Assembly: GCF_020883455.1 (NCBI RefSeq)
Contig: NZ_CP086615.1
Span: 558,001-622,000 of the forward strand
Direction: 5' to 3'
Source of the DNA: Spiribacter halobius
Lineage (GTDB): Bacteria > Pseudomonadota > Gammaproteobacteria > Nitrococcales > Nitrococcaceae
Length of the DNA stretch: 64,000 bases
In this document: positions 8,769 to 17,752 of the stretch, piece by piece
Position numbering within the stretch: the first letter of the stretch is position 1
Layout: each line of letters opens with the position of its first letter
Position numbers and translations under genes: made by a program
The notes under the pieces: generated by a model
What the model was told of the DNA's origin: nothing
Seen by the model: only the letters and a program-made list of their open reading frames with translations
Databases searched by the model: none

Positions 8769-8886
8769 CTGCCCCAAGCGGTCTGCAGGATCGGCGTCCT
8801 CGATACCCCGGCCAACCTGTTTGCTCGCTTTGAGCGCTCGCTTTGATCGCTGTGCTGCGCGTTGCGCTACCTCCCGGCGGTCGTGA

Positions 8887-9909
8887 TCAGGCACCCACCG
8901 CCCGCTCGGGCCAGGCCTTGAAGCGCTCACCGCTCACCCAGAGCCGGTGGAGGAGTACCGCCAGTTTGCGCGCCAGCGCCACCTTCGCCTTCGCCTGGCC
9001 CTTGCGCTCGGCAAGCCGCAAGCCCCAGCGCCTGAGCGCGCAGTCCCGACCGCGGACCAGCAGCGAATGCGCGGCCTCCACCAGGTGCCAGCGCAGGAGC
9101 TTGTCGCCCTCACGGCTGATGCGCCCCTGTACCTGGAGCTCGCCGGACTGGTAGATCCGCGGCGTGAGCCCCGCGTAGTCGGCCACCTCATCACCACTGG
9201 CGAACCGCCGCGGGTCATCGATGGTGGCCACGTACGCCTGGCTGACCAGCGGACCCACTCCGGGCACGCTCGCCAGGCGCTCCGCCACCGCATGCTCGCG
9301 CGCCTCGCGCTCGATCTCCCGGCGCAGGCGCCGCGCCTCACCGAGCGCATGCTCGTAGGCCGCGAGCAGCGGCTCCAGGTAGGTCGCCAGCCCCGGCACG
9401 TGCTCGGCGCACAGCGCACGCACCCGCGGCGCAAACTCGCCCTTGCTCACCCGGCCAACCCGCACCCCGTGCGCGCGCAGCAGCCCCCGCACCCGCGCCG
9501 CGAAGCCCTTGTAGGCCTCCACCAGCCCCTGACGCGCCTGCAGCCGCGAGCGCTGCAACCGCGCCTCAGCCGACTTGCGGTGCACCGCCGTGTACCAGCC
9601 CGCCTGAGCCATGCGCGCCAGCGTCCGGGCATCCCGCCGGTCGGTCTTCTTCGAGGCATCCATCAGCCGCTTCGCCGAGCGCGCATCGATCACCACCGCC
9701 TCATGGCCAGCATCCTCGACCACCAACGCCACCCACTCCGCTAGCGGCGTGCTCTCGATGACCACCCGCGTCGCCTCAAGGCCCGAGAACGCCTCCATCA
9801 GCGCCCCCGCCTCGGTCGCCACCGTGCGCTCGAGGATCACCTCGGCGTTCGCGTCCACCACGCAAACCGTGCTTGCCCGATTCGCCACATCGATGCCAGC
9901 GTAGAGCAT
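8887..9909 (-). CDS. IS110-family transposase (DEDD recombinase)
   Basis: A 340-aa transposase with the IS110 layout. The N-terminal RuvC-like DEDD domain has Asp7 (AGIDVANR), Glu52 (VVIESTP), and Asp90 and Asp93 (KKTDRRDA). The C-terminal Transposase_20 domain has SVPGVGPLVSQAYVATI, DYAGLTPRIYQSG, and the catalytic Ser in GRISREGDKLLR. It appears intact. The start MLYAGIDVANR is the family's usual N-terminus. Such enzymes cut and paste or copy using a bridge RNA, and no terminal inverted repeats are expected for the IS110 subgroup. Confidence 0.9.
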   Translation of the reverse strand: MLYAGIDVANRASTVCVVDANAEVILERTVATEAGALMEAFSGLEATRVVIESTPLAEWVALVVEDAGHEAVVIDARSAKRLMDASKKTDRRDARTLARMAQAGWYTAVHRKSAEARLQRSRLQARQGLVEAYKGFAARVRGLLRAHGVRVGRVSKGEFAPRVRALCAEHVPGLATYLEPLLAAYEHALGEARRLRREIEREAREHAVAERLASVPGVGPLVSQAYVATIDDPRRFASGDEVADYAGLTPRIYQSGELQVQGRISREGDKLLRWHLVEAAHSLLVRGRDCALRRWGLRLAERKGQAKAKVALARKLAVLLHRLWVSGERFKAWPERAVGA

Positions 9910-9995
9910 GGAGACAACCTCCCTTTCCGTTGAGGCGCCTTCGGCGACCTCGTGAATCTGCTCGGGAGGTTGTCTCCTCCTTCCCACTCCACTCA
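9910..9995 (-). ncRNA. candidate bridge RNA region of the IS110 element
   Basis: The non-coding end upstream of the transposase has a long inverted repeat, GGAGACAACCTCC (9910-9922) with GGAGGTTGTCTCC (9965-9977), enclosing a smaller GC-rich hairpin. IS110-group elements are known to encode their bridge RNA in this upstream end. The assignment rests on position and foldability only. Exact ends and guide loops are not resolved. Confidence 0.4.
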
Positions 9996-10091
9996 AGCCG
10001 CAGGCCGCTTTACTCCATCTCCCACCGGCGCCGGCTGCTGCGGAACCACGGTCACGCCTGCCACTCCGACAGGGGCACGCTCGCGCAGAGG

Positions 10092-10454
10092 ATGGACAGC
10101 TTGTCGGCGATCGATGTGGCGCTGGGAATACTGTTGGCGGCGGTGGTGTTCGGGGCGGCGCTCCTTGCGCGGCACCTGAAGGCCCGTCCGGTGCGCGCGG
10201 GTTGGGGGTACGGACACGCCGGGCTGGCCGTGCTCGGGGTTCTGGCCCTGGGCTGGCCCGTCTTCACGACGCCGACGCCGCTGGTGGTGAACGCGGCCCT
10301 GCTGATGTTCGCCTTTGCCGTGCTGGGCGGGGTGTTCGTGCTGCTGTTCCGGCTGCAGGGGGAGCGGCCACCGCTGTTCATGGTGGCGCTGCATGCGGTG
10401 TTCGCGGCGGTGGGGGTGGTGTTGCTGGGGCTGGGGGTGCTGGCCGGCGGGTAG
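10092..10454 (+). CDS. small integral membrane protein, unknown function
   Basis: A 120-aa protein with about four hydrophobic helices: IDVALGILLAAVVFGAALLA, LAVLGVLALGWPVF, AALLMFAFAVLGGVFVLLF and MVALHAVFAAVGVVLLGLG. No cysteine or metal motif is seen. GCAGAG precedes the chosen ATG. It is flanked by an IS110 element on the left and an RpiR regulator on the right, so context gives no function. Confidence 0.65.
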   Translation: MDSLSAIDVALGILLAAVVFGAALLARHLKARPVRAGWGYGHAGLAVLGVLALGWPVFTTPTPLVVNAALLMFAFAVLGGVFVLLFRLQGERPPLFMVALHAVFAAVGVVLLGLGVLAGG

Positions 10455-10464
10455 GTGTGGTGGG

Positions 10465-10492
10465 GGATTCGCGGCGGGGGCGCCGCTCCTAC
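10465..10492. repeat. REP-like repeat, family B
   Basis: GGATTCGCGGCGGGGGCGCC followed by GCTCCTAC, same orientation as the copy at 6701. A GGTCCGGGACC hairpin related to the arm at 8584 follows near 10570. Confidence 0.75.
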
Positions 10493-10625
10493 GGGCTTCG
10501 GTTAGGCGCTGCGGTTTGGTCCGGGCCGGGCTGTCGGCGGGCTGGGGTACGGCGCGTCGCGCCGTTTCGCGGTCCGGGACCGCTTCTACGCGGGGCTTCA
10601 GGCCGGCAGTGATAGGCTTCCGGCA

Positions 10626-11537
10626 ATGTCGACGGACCATTCGCAACAGGCCGGGGAAGGCCCGCCGGAGACCCTGGAAGGGCTGGGGCAGCGGCTTGCG
10701 GCCGCTCCGGGGCGTCGGCGGCCGGGGCGGCGGGCGTGTGCCGTGCTGGAGGGCATGCTCGCGGCGCCGCAGCAGGCGGCGGTGAGCACCATCGGCGAGC
10801 TGGCCGGGGCCTTCGGCGTGCACGCCTCCACGCTCACGCGCCTGGCCCAGGCGCTGGGGTACCGCGGCTTCGGCGAGCTGCAGGCGGTATTCCGCCGGCA
10901 CGTGGCCCAGACCGGGCACTTCTACAGCGACCAGGCGAGCCGCCTGCGCGGCCTCAGCGCGCCGGCCCGGCAGGGGCTGGACCTGATGGGCCGGGTGGCC
11001 CGGGATGAGCAGGCCAACCTCGCGGGCATGCTGGAGCTGCTGGAGGCGCCGGCGCTGGAGGCGGCGGCCGCGCTGCTGGCGGAGGCGGCGCAGGTGCGCT
11101 CAATCGGCCTGCGCCAGTCCCACGCCATCGCCGAATATCTCGGCTACGCCCTGGGGCTGCTGCGGGGCGGCGTGCAGACGGTGGACGCGGCGCAGGGCAT
11201 CGCCCACGGCGTGGCCGGGCTGGGGCCGCGGGATGCGCTGGTGGCGGTGGGCTTCGCCCCCTACACGCGGGCGACGGTAGCGGCGGCGGAGGTGGTGCGC
11301 CGGCGCGGGGTGCCCATCGTCGCCATCACCGACGGCCACGCCTCGCCGCTGGCGCGCCACGCGACGCACGTCTTCGTCGCGCCCGCGGGCGGGCACTTCT
11401 TCAGCAACAGCATGGCGGCGGCGCTGGTCCTGGTGGAGGGGCTGCTGGCGATGGTGGCGCAGCGCCTGGGTGACGAGGCGCTGCGGGCGCTGGAGGGGCG
11501 GGAGGCGCTGATCCGCGAGCTGGGTGTGGCGCTTTAA
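10626..11537 (+). CDS. MurR/RpiR-family transcriptional regulator
   Basis: Protein of 303 aa. Residues about 15-95 form an RpiR-type helix-turn-helix (STIGELAGAFGVHASTLTRLAQALGYRGFGEL). Residues about 135-275 form a SIS sugar-phosphate-binding domain (AAALLAEAAQVRSIGLRQSH, VAVGFAPYTRATVAAAEVV, VPIVAITDGHASPLA). These regulators sense phosphorylated sugars or related effectors. The nearest candidate target is the TAXI-type TRAP transporter downstream, but REP-rich DNA separates them and no operator is identified. Confidence 0.85.
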   Translation: MSTDHSQQAGEGPPETLEGLGQRLAAAPGRRRPGRRACAVLEGMLAAPQQAAVSTIGELAGAFGVHASTLTRLAQALGYRGFGELQAVFRRHVAQTGHFYSDQASRLRGLSAPARQGLDLMGRVARDEQANLAGMLELLEAPALEAAAALLAEAAQVRSIGLRQSHAIAEYLGYALGLLRGGVQTVDAAQGIAHGVAGLGPRDALVAVGFAPYTRATVAAAEVVRRRGVPIVAITDGHASPLARHATHVFVAPAGGHFFSNSMAAALVLVEGLLAMVAQRLGDEALRALEGREALIRELGVAL

Positions 11538-11571
11538 GCCGGAATGGGCCGCGCTGCGCGCGGCTCCAAGG

Positions 11572-11600
11572 GGATTCGGCGCGGGGGCGCGCCTCCTACA
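11572..11600. repeat. REP-like repeat, family B variant
   Basis: GGATTCGGCGCGGGGGCGCG then CCTCCTACA. In this variant GGCGCG replaces GCGGCG; the same variant occurs at 13114. Confidence 0.7.
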
Positions 11601-11632
11601 GGCGGGGCCTGCCGCGGTGGCTTGATGCGGCC

Positions 11633-11660
11633 TGTGGGAGCGGCGCCCTCGCCGCGAATC
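11633..11660. repeat. REP-like repeat, family B
   Basis: TGTGGGAGCGGCGCCCTCGC then CGCGAATC, inverted relative to the copy at 11572. Confidence 0.75.
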
Positions 11661-11675
11661 TTCAGCGGAGCCAGA

Positions 11676-11710
11676 GTAGGTCGGGAACCGCCGCAGGCGG
11701 TACCCGACAC
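11676..11710. repeat. REP-like palindrome, family C
   Basis: GTAGGTCGGGAACCGCCGCA and GGCGGTACCCGACAC form a hairpin. Other copies are at 21281, 33982 and 34101. Confidence 0.8.
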
Positions 11711-11737
11711 GCCGGAGGCGCGCTCCGCATGGCCGGA

Positions 11738-11790
11738 TAGGCCGCGCTGCGCGCGGCTGTTGGCGAGCGCGTTGCGCTTGCCAACCTACG
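11738..11790. repeat. REP-like palindrome, family E
   Basis: AGGCCGCGCTGCGCGCGGCT followed by TTGGCGAGCGCG and GCGCTTGCCAACCTACG. Related copies are at 38703 and 58710. Confidence 0.65.
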
Positions 11791-12064
11791 CCCGTTGCCG
11801 GCACCCAGGCCGGACTCCGGGCCGGGCACGGCCCTGACCGCTCCCAGGTTATCCGCAAAAATATCGCCAAGCGGACTCTGAAGGTTCACTCAGCGAGATG
11901 CGGAACCCCTGCGAAAAACCGTATGGAAAGCGTGCCTTGCCGGCAAGTTGACAGGCCTGGCGGGGTGGACAATGGTGAAGGGGTTACGCGGCAACGCGGC
12001 GGGCTGTCACAAGACGGCGGGTCGCCGGCAACGATAAGACGACTCTCAGAAGGAGGAAGAACGC

Positions 12065-13033
12065 ATGATCAACAAGACCTTCACCACGGCGCTGGGCGCC
12101 AGCGTACTGGCCCTGGGGATGACCAGCGGCGCCTCGGCGCAGCAGGAGTTCATCACCATCGGCACGGGCGGCGTCACGGGCGTGTACTACCCCACGGGCG
12201 GCGCCATCTGCCGGCTGGTCAATGCCGACCGCAGCGAGCACGGCATCCGCTGCTCGGTGGAGAGCACCGGCGGCTCGGTCTACAACACCAACTCCATCAA
12301 CAACGGCGAGCTCGATCTCGGCATCGTGCAGTCGGACGTGCAGTACAAGGCCTATCACGGCGAGGCGCCGTTCGATGAGCCGATCGAGAAGCTGCGCGCC
12401 GTGTTCTCGGTGCATCCCGAGCCGCTGACCATCGTCGCCCGCGCCGGCGCCGGCATCGAGACCTTCGAGGACCTGCGCGACAAGCGCGTCAACGTCGGCA
12501 ATCCGGGCTCCGGCCAGCGCGCCACCATGGAGGTGCTGCTGGAGGAGATGGGCTGGACCATGGACGACTTCGCCCTCGCCTCGGAGCTGAAGGCCTCGGA
12601 GATGGCCTCCGCGCTGTGCGATAACGAGATCGACGCCTTCGCCTACGTGGTGGGCCACCCCTCCGGCGCCATCGAGGAGGCGACCACCTCCTGCGACTCC
12701 GTGATCGTGACGCTGGACAACGAGGCCACCGCCAGCCTGGTGGAGGAGAACCCCTACTACTCCATGGCCACCATCCCCGGCGGCATGTATCGGGGCAACG
12801 ACGAGGACACCACCACCTTCGGCGTGCGGGCGACCTTCGTCAGCTCCACCGACACCTCCGCGGACACGATCTACGTGGTGGTGAAGTCGGTGTTCGAGAA
12901 CTTCGACCAGTTCAAGTCCCTGCATCCGGCGTTCGCCGTGCTGGAGAAGGAGGAGATGGTCTCCGCCTCGCTCTCGGCGCCGCTGCACGAGGGGGCCGAG
13001 CGCTACTACCGCGAGGCTGGCCTGCTCGACTGA
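12065..13033 (+). CDS. TAXI-family TRAP transporter substrate-binding protein
   Basis: A 322-aa periplasmic protein with a signal peptide of about 25 residues ending ASA before QQEF. The mature N-terminus [20 protein letters not shown] is the hallmark of TAXI-type (TRAP-associated extracytoplasmic immunogenic) binding proteins, as are [19 protein letters not shown] and [26 protein letters not shown] precedes the start. It works with the fused permease at 13.4-16.0 kb. The substrate is not predictable; known TAXI proteins bind glutamate or other dicarboxylates and amino acids. Confidence 0.9.
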   Translation: MINKTFTTALGASVLALGMTSGASAQQEFITIGTGGVTGVYYPTGGAICRLVNADRSEHGIRCSVESTGGSVYNTNSINNGELDLGIVQSDVQYKAYHGEAPFDEPIEKLRAVFSVHPEPLTIVARAGAGIETFEDLRDKRVNVGNPGSGQRATMEVLLEEMGWTMDDFALASELKASEMASALCDNEIDAFAYVVGHPSGAIEEATTSCDSVIVTLDNEATASLVEENPYYSMATIPGGMYRGNDEDTTTFGVRATFVSSTDTSADTIYVVVKSVFENFDQFKSLHPAFAVLEKEEMVSASLSAPLHEGAERYYREAGLLD

Positions 13034-13065
13034 GACAGCCGGTGCCGAGGCACGGCTGAAACGAG

Positions 13066-13099
13066 GCCCGGGGCGGTTTGCGCTGCCCCGGGCTTTTTT
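13066..13099 (+). terminator. rho-independent terminator after the TAXI binding protein
   Basis: A nine-base stem GCCCGGGGC/GCCCCGGGC followed by six T residues, 33 bases past the stop codon. Confidence 0.9.
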
Positions 13100-13113
13100 G
13101 CTTCGGGGGGAAG

Positions 13114-13142
13114 GGATTCGGCGCGGGGGCGCGCCTCCTACA
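13114..13142. repeat. REP-like repeat, family B variant
   Basis: GGATTCGGCGCGGGGGCGCG then CCTCCTAC, the same variant as at 11572. Confidence 0.7.
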
Positions 13143-13174
13143 GGCCGGTTCGACCACGATGGCTGATGCGCACG

Positions 13175-13202
13175 GTAGGAGCGGCGCCCTCGCCGCGAAT
13201 TC
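13175..13202. repeat. REP-like repeat, family B
   Basis: GTAGGAGCGGCGCCCTCGCC then GCGAATTC, in inverse orientation to the copy at 13114. Confidence 0.75.
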
Positions 13203-13210
13203 CCGGCGGG

Positions 13211-13297
13211 GTAGGTCGTGCACCGAAGGTGTGCGACATTCGGGCGGTCGGGGGCGAGGGGATGTCGCACACGGCCGGCGGCCGTGCACGACCTACG
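13211..13297. repeat. REP pair (BIME), family A
   Basis: An 87-bp head-to-head pair bounded by GTAGGTCGTGCAC and GTGCACGACCTAC. Confidence 0.85.
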
Positions 13298-13307
13298 CGA
13301 GAGCCCT

Positions 13308-13334
13308 GTAGGAATGGCGCCCTCGCCGCGAATC
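13308..13334. repeat. REP-like repeat, family B
   Basis: GTAGGAATGGCGCCCTCGCC then GCGAATC. It lies 37 bases before the permease start. Confidence 0.7.
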
Positions 13335-13371
13335 TTACCCGCCATGACGGTCGTAACGGGGTGACGGACGC

Positions 13372-15972
13372 ATGAGCGAGAGCGAAAACGGCAGCGGCGC
13401 AGGCGAGTTCCTCAGCACCGAGACCGGCGCCCGCATGCCGAAGGGGTCGGTGGGCCGGCTGCTGCTGGTCATCCCCTTCCTGTGGTCGCTGTTCCAGATC
13501 TGGTACAGCTCGCCGCTGCCCTTCATCGTCGGCTTCGGCATCTTCAACAGCACCGAGGCGCGGGCGATCCATCTCGGCTTCGCCATCTTCCTCGCCTTCA
13601 TGGCCTTCCCGGCGCTGAAGCGCTCGCCACGGGACCACGTGCCGCTGGCGGACTGGGCGCTGGCGCTGCTCGCCACCGCCTCGGTGATGTATCTGGTGGT
13701 GTTCTACGAGGCGCTGTCCCAGCGCCCGGGCAATCCCACCTGGTACGACATCGTCGTCGCCCTCTCGGGCATCGTGCTGCTGCTGGAGGCGACCCGGCGG
13801 GCGCTCGGGCCGCCGCTGATGGTGGTGGCGCTGGTGTTCCTGGCCTACGTCCTCGGCGGCCAGTACGCGCCCGACGTCATCGCCCACGACGGCGCGAGCC
13901 TCGGGCGCGTGGCCTCGCACATGTGGCTGACCACCGAGGGCGTGTTCGGTGTCGCCCTCGGGGTGTCGACGGACTTCGTGTTCCTGTTCGTGCTCTTCGG
14001 CGCGCTGCTGGAGCGCGCCGGGGCGGGGGCGTACTTCATCAAGGTGGCGTTCGCCATGCTGGGCCGCTACCGGGGCGGGCCGGCCAAGGCGGCGGTGGTG
14101 GCCTCGGGGCTGTCCGGCATCATCTCCGGCTCCTCCATCGCCAACGTGGTGACCACCGGCACCTTCACCATCCCGCTGATGAAGCGGGTGGGCTTCCCCG
14201 GCACCAAGGCCGGCGCCGTGGAGGTGGCGGCCTCCACCAACGGCCAGCTCACCCCGCCGGTGATGGGCGCGGCGGCGTTCCTGATGGTGGAGTACGTGGG
14301 CATCCCGTACCTGCAGGTGATCCAGCACGCCATCCTGCCGGCGCTGATCAGCTACATCGCGCTGCTCTACATGGTGCATCTGGAGGCCGTGAAGCTCGGC
14401 ATGGAGCCGATGCGCGGGCCGGCGCGGGCGCGGCTGCTGGTGCGGCTGACCCTCATTGCGAGCAACATCCTCGGCATCATCGCGCTGAGCCTCGCCGTGT
14501 ACTACGGCGTCGGCTGGACCAAGGACGTCTTCGGCGCGGCGGCGGCGCCCATCGTCGGCGCCGTGGTGATCGCGGCCTATGTGGCGCTGGTCTGGCTCGC
14601 CGCCCGCCAGCCCACCCTCGAGGACAAGGGAACCGACGAGGACCTGGTGATCCCGCCGCTGGGGCCGACGGTGCGGGCCGGGCTGTACTTCCTGCTGCCG
14701 GTGGCGGTGCTCATCTGGTGCCTGATGGTGGAGCGCTTCTCCCCGGGGCTGTCGGCCTTCTGGGCGGTGATGTTCATGATCGCCATCAGCCTCACCCACC
14801 GGCCGCTGCTGGCCTTCTTCCAGCGCGACCGCACGCTCTGGGCGGCGACCCGCCAGGGCGTGGCGGAGCTCGCGGACGGCATGATCGGCGGCGCCCGCAA
14901 CATGATCGGCATCGGCGTCGCCACGGCCACGGCAGGCATCGTGGTGGGCACGGTGACGCTCACCGGCATCGGCCTGGTGATGACCGAGTTCGTCGAGTTC
15001 ATCTCCGGCGGCAACCTGATGCTGATCCTGTTCTTCGTGGCGCTGCTGAGCCTGATCCTGGGCATGGGGCTGCCGACCACGGCCAACTACATCGTGGTCT
15101 CGACGCTGATGGCGCCGGTGGTGGTCGAGCTGGGCGCCCAGAACGGGCTGGTGGTGCCGCTGATCGCGGTGCACATGTTCGTGTTCTACTTCGGCATCCT
15201 CGCCGACGACACGCCGCCGGTGGGCCTCGCCGCCTTCGCCGCCTCGGCGATCTCCGGGGCGGACCCGATCCGCACCGGCATCCAGGGCTTCGCCTACGAC
15301 ATCCGCACGGCGATCCTGCCGTTCATGTTCATCTTCAACACCCAGATCCTGCTGATCGGGCTCACCGGCTGGGTGGATCTGGTGATCACCGTGGTGAGCG
15401 CGACCCTCGCCATGCTGGTGTTCTCGGCGGCCACCCAGGGTTACTGGCTGACGCGCAGCCGCTGGTACGAGACCGCGGCGCTGCTGCTGATCACCTTCAC
15501 CCTGTTCCGCCCCGGCTTCTGGTGGGACGACATCTACCCGCCCTACGAGAACGTGCCGGGTACCGAGATCTTCGAGGTGATGGAGACCATCCCCGCCGGC
15601 GGCAATCTCGCGGTGCTGGCCAGCGGCATGACCATCGAGGGCAACGAGGTCTCGAAGACGGTGCTGATCCCCCTGGAGGAGCCGCCGGGCGATCCCCAGA
15701 ATCGCCTGCGCGCGGCGGGCCTCTCGGTGATGACCACGGGCGGGCAGGCCCAGGTGCAGAACGTGCGCTACGGCAGCCAGGCCCAGCGCGCGGGGCTGGA
15801 CTTCGGCTTCACCATCGACGCCGTGCGCCTGCCGGCGGACCGCCCGCCCAAGGAGCTCGCGACCATCCCGGCGTTCCTGCTGCTCGGCGCCATCGGCTGG
15901 GCCCAGCACCGCCGCCGGCAGCGCGAGGGCGAGCCGGCCCCCAACGCGGAGCTGCGCGGCGCGGAGACGTAG
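13372..15972 (+). CDS. TRAP transporter fused permease (DctQM, TAXI type)
   Basis: An inner-membrane protein of 866 aa that fuses the small 4TM DctQ-like part and the large 12TM DctM-like part. The DctM core shows VVASGLSGIISGSSIANVVT, TGTFTIPLMKR, GLPTTANYIVVSTLMAP and GILADDTPPVGLAAFAASAI. The last roughly 180 residues match the DUF3394-type soluble tail of TAXI permeases, with a PDZ-like AQRAGLDFGF segment. It uses a sodium gradient together with the upstream binding protein. Its TAG stop codon overlaps the first bases of a family A REP. Confidence 0.9.
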   Translation: MSESENGSGAGEFLSTETGARMPKGSVGRLLLVIPFLWSLFQIWYSSPLPFIVGFGIFNSTEARAIHLGFAIFLAFMAFPALKRSPRDHVPLADWALALLATASVMYLVVFYEALSQRPGNPTWYDIVVALSGIVLLLEATRRALGPPLMVVALVFLAYVLGGQYAPDVIAHDGASLGRVASHMWLTTEGVFGVALGVSTDFVFLFVLFGALLERAGAGAYFIKVAFAMLGRYRGGPAKAAVVASGLSGIISGSSIANVVTTGTFTIPLMKRVGFPGTKAGAVEVAASTNGQLTPPVMGAAAFLMVEYVGIPYLQVIQHAILPALISYIALLYMVHLEAVKLGMEPMRGPARARLLVRLTLIASNILGIIALSLAVYYGVGWTKDVFGAAAAPIVGAVVIAAYVALVWLAARQPTLEDKGTDEDLVIPPLGPTVRAGLYFLLPVAVLIWCLMVERFSPGLSAFWAVMFMIAISLTHRPLLAFFQRDRTLWAATRQGVAELADGMIGGARNMIGIGVATATAGIVVGTVTLTGIGLVMTEFVEFISGGNLMLILFFVALLSLILGMGLPTTANYIVVSTLMAPVVVELGAQNGLVVPLIAVHMFVFYFGILADDTPPVGLAAFAASAISGADPIRTGIQGFAYDIRTAILPFMFIFNTQILLIGLTGWVDLVITVVSATLAMLVFSAATQGYWLTRSRWYETAALLLITFTLFRPGFWWDDIYPPYENVPGTEIFEVMETIPAGGNLAVLASGMTIEGNEVSKTVLIPLEEPPGDPQNRLRAAGLSVMTTGGQAQVQNVRYGSQAQRAGLDFGFTIDAVRLPADRPPKELATIPAFLLLGAIGWAQHRRRQREGEPAPNAELRGAET

Positions 15973-16056
15973 ATCGTGCACGGCGAAGCCGTGTGCGAGA
16001 TCCCCGCCTCATGACGGGGGCTGTCGCACACGGCCTGCGGCCGTGCACGACCTACG
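15969..16056. repeat. REP pair (BIME), family A
   Basis: An 88-bp head-to-head pair between the convergent permease and betA genes. The permease stop codon lies in its first four bases. Confidence 0.85.
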
Positions 16057-16093
16057 CTTCTGAACCGATCGCGGGCCGCGGCGACTCTCCGGC

Positions 16094-17752
16094 CTACCGC
16101 TGGCTCGTCTCCCAGTTCGGCGCCTCGTACCAGGGGTGGTCCTCCGCCGGCAGGGGGGCGCGGCCGCGGATGGTGTCGGCGAGCTTCTCGGCGAGCATGA
16201 TGGTGGGGGCGTTGAGGTTGCCGCTGGTGATGCGCGGCATGACCGAAGCGTCCACCACGCGCAGGCCCTCGACGCCGCGCACGCGGGCGGCGCCGTCCAC
16301 CACCGAGGCCTCGCCGCCGCCCATGCGGCAGGTGCCGCTCGGGTGGTAGGCGCTCTCGCCGTGCTGGCGCACCCAGGCGTCCAGCTCGGCGTCGCTCTGC
16401 ACGGCCGGACCCGGGCCGAGCTCCTCGCCGCGGAAGTCGTCGAACGGGGACTGGGCGATGACCTCGCGGGTGAGGCGGATGGCCTCGCGCATCTCGTGGC
16501 GGTCGCGCTCGGTGCCCATGTAGTTGAACAGGATGCGCGGCGCCTGGTCCGGCTCCGGGCCGGCCAGCGTCACGCTGCCGCGGCTCTCCGGGCGCATGGG
16601 GCCGACGTGAGCCTGGAAGCCGTGGGTCTCGGCGGTGGCGCTGCCGTCGTAGGTGATCGCCATGGGCAGGAAGTGATACTGCAGGTCGGGCTGGCGCACG
16701 CCCGCCTCGCTGCGGATGAAGCCGCCGGACTCGAAATGGTTGGTGGCCCCGAGCCCGCGCCGCAGCAGCAGCCACTCGGCGCCGATCAGCGCCTGGTTCC
16801 AGGGCTTGAGCGCGCTGTAGAGGGTGATCGGCTGGCGGCAGGCGTACTGCACGTACACCTCGAGGTGGTCCTGCAGGTTCCGGCCGACGCCGGGCGAGTC
16901 CACGGCCACGTCGATCCCGTGCCCGCGCAGGTGGTCCGCCGGGCCGATGCCGGAGAGCATCAGCAGCTGCGGCGAGTTGATGGCGCCGCCGCAGAGCAGC
17001 ACCTCGCGCTCGGCGCGCACCGTCTGGCGCACGCTCCGGTGGCGGAAGGTGACGCCGGTGGCGCGGCCGTCCTCGAGCACCACCCTCTCCGTGAGCGCGC
17101 GCACGCACAGATGCAGGTTCGGCCGCGACAGTACCGGGCGCAGGTAGGCGTTGGCCGTGGACCAGCGCTGGCCGCGCCGGGTGGTCATGAACATCGGCCC
17201 GAAGCCTTCCTGCTGGTAGCCGTTCATGTCCGCGGTGTAGGGGTAGCCGGCGGCGACGCCGGCATCGACGAACGCCCGGTACAGCGGGTTGCGCATGGGC
17301 CCGGTGGTGACGTGCAGCGGCCCGCCCTGGCCGTGGTAGTCGTTGCCGCCCTGGTCGAAGTCCTCGGCGCGCTTGAAGTAGGGCAGGACGTCGCGATAGC
17401 GCCAGTCCGGCAGGTCGAAGTCCGCCGCCCAGTGCTCGTAGTCGAGCGCGTGGCCGCGGACGTAGGCCATGCCGTTGATGGATGAGGAGCCGCCGAGCAC
17501 CCGCCCGCGGGGGCAGTACATGCGGCGCTGGTCCATGAACGGCTCGGGCTCGGAGTGGTAGTACCAGTTGTAGCGGTCGTTGGCGAGCGGCTTGGCGAAC
17601 GCCGAGGGCATATGGATCCACAGGCTGCGGTCCATGGGCCCGGCCTCCAGCAGCAGCACGGAGACGTCCGGGTCCTCGCTGAGCCGGTTGGCGAGCACGG
17701 CCCCGGCGGAGCCGGAGCCGACGATGATGTAGTCGAAGGTCTGTGTGGTCAT
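16094..17752 (-). CDS. betA: choline dehydrogenase
   Basis: A GMC-family flavoprotein of 552 aa that oxidises choline to betaine aldehyde at the membrane. The FAD site GSGSAGAVLANRLSED begins at residue 12 and is followed by VLLLEAGP. The GMC signature regions include GRVLGGSSSINGMAYVRG and NSPQLLMLSGIGP. The C-terminal active-site region has His in YHPSGTCRMGG and Asn in TSGNLNAPTIMLAEK. It lies 235 bp downstream of betB on the same strand, so it may be transcribed with betI-betB or from its own promoter. Confidence 0.93.
   Translation of the reverse strand: MTTQTFDYIIVGSGSAGAVLANRLSEDPDVSVLLLEAGPMDRSLWIHMPSAFAKPLANDRYNWYYHSEPEPFMDQRRMYCPRGRVLGGSSSINGMAYVRGHALDYEHWAADFDLPDWRYRDVLPYFKRAEDFDQGGNDYHGQGGPLHVTTGPMRNPLYRAFVDAGVAAGYPYTADMNGYQQEGFGPMFMTTRRGQRWSTANAYLRPVLSRPNLHLCVRALTERVVLEDGRATGVTFRHRSVRQTVRAEREVLLCGGAINSPQLLMLSGIGPADHLRGHGIDVAVDSPGVGRNLQDHLEVYVQYACRQPITLYSALKPWNQALIGAEWLLLRRGLGATNHFESGGFIRSEAGVRQPDLQYHFLPMAITYDGSATAETHGFQAHVGPMRPESRGSVTLAGPEPDQAPRILFNYMGTERDRHEMREAIRLTREVIAQSPFDDFRGEELGPGPAVQSDAELDAWVRQHGESAYHPSGTCRMGGGEASVVDGAARVRGVEGLRVVDASVMPRITSGNLNAPTIMLAEKLADTIRGRAPLPAEDHPWYEAPNWETSQR

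Larger units (their letters stand above)
8120..8886. other. gene-free stretch between porin and IS110 element
   Basis: No convincing gene. It should contain the porin promoter. It also holds an inverted pair of 14-bp arms (8480-8493 and 8584-8597) and an 18-bp direct tandem duplication at 8733-8768. The right boundary of the IS110-type element must lie somewhere in the last part but could not be fixed. Confidence 0.55.
11538..12064. other. REP-rich intergenic region before the TRAP transporter
   Basis: No gene is seen. In order it contains family B copies (11572 and 11633), a family C palindrome (11676) and a family E palindrome (11738). About 250 bp of unique, less GC-rich sequence then runs up to the transporter start, where its promoter must lie. 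A TTGACA occurs at 11948, but no well-spaced -10 box is clear. Confidence 0.65.
13034..13371. other. intergenic region inside the TRAP locus
   Basis: No gene is seen. A rho-independent terminator is followed by one family B copy, a second in the opposite orientation, a family A pair and a third family B copy. The arrangement probably makes the binding protein far more abundant than the permease. Confidence 0.75.

Noticed and set aside
13138-15981. Very long open frames antisense to the TRAP permease and other genes
   Set aside because: Codon bias in high-GC genes leaves antisense frames open. These have His/Arg/Gln-rich composition, no motifs, and lie wholly over well-supported genes.
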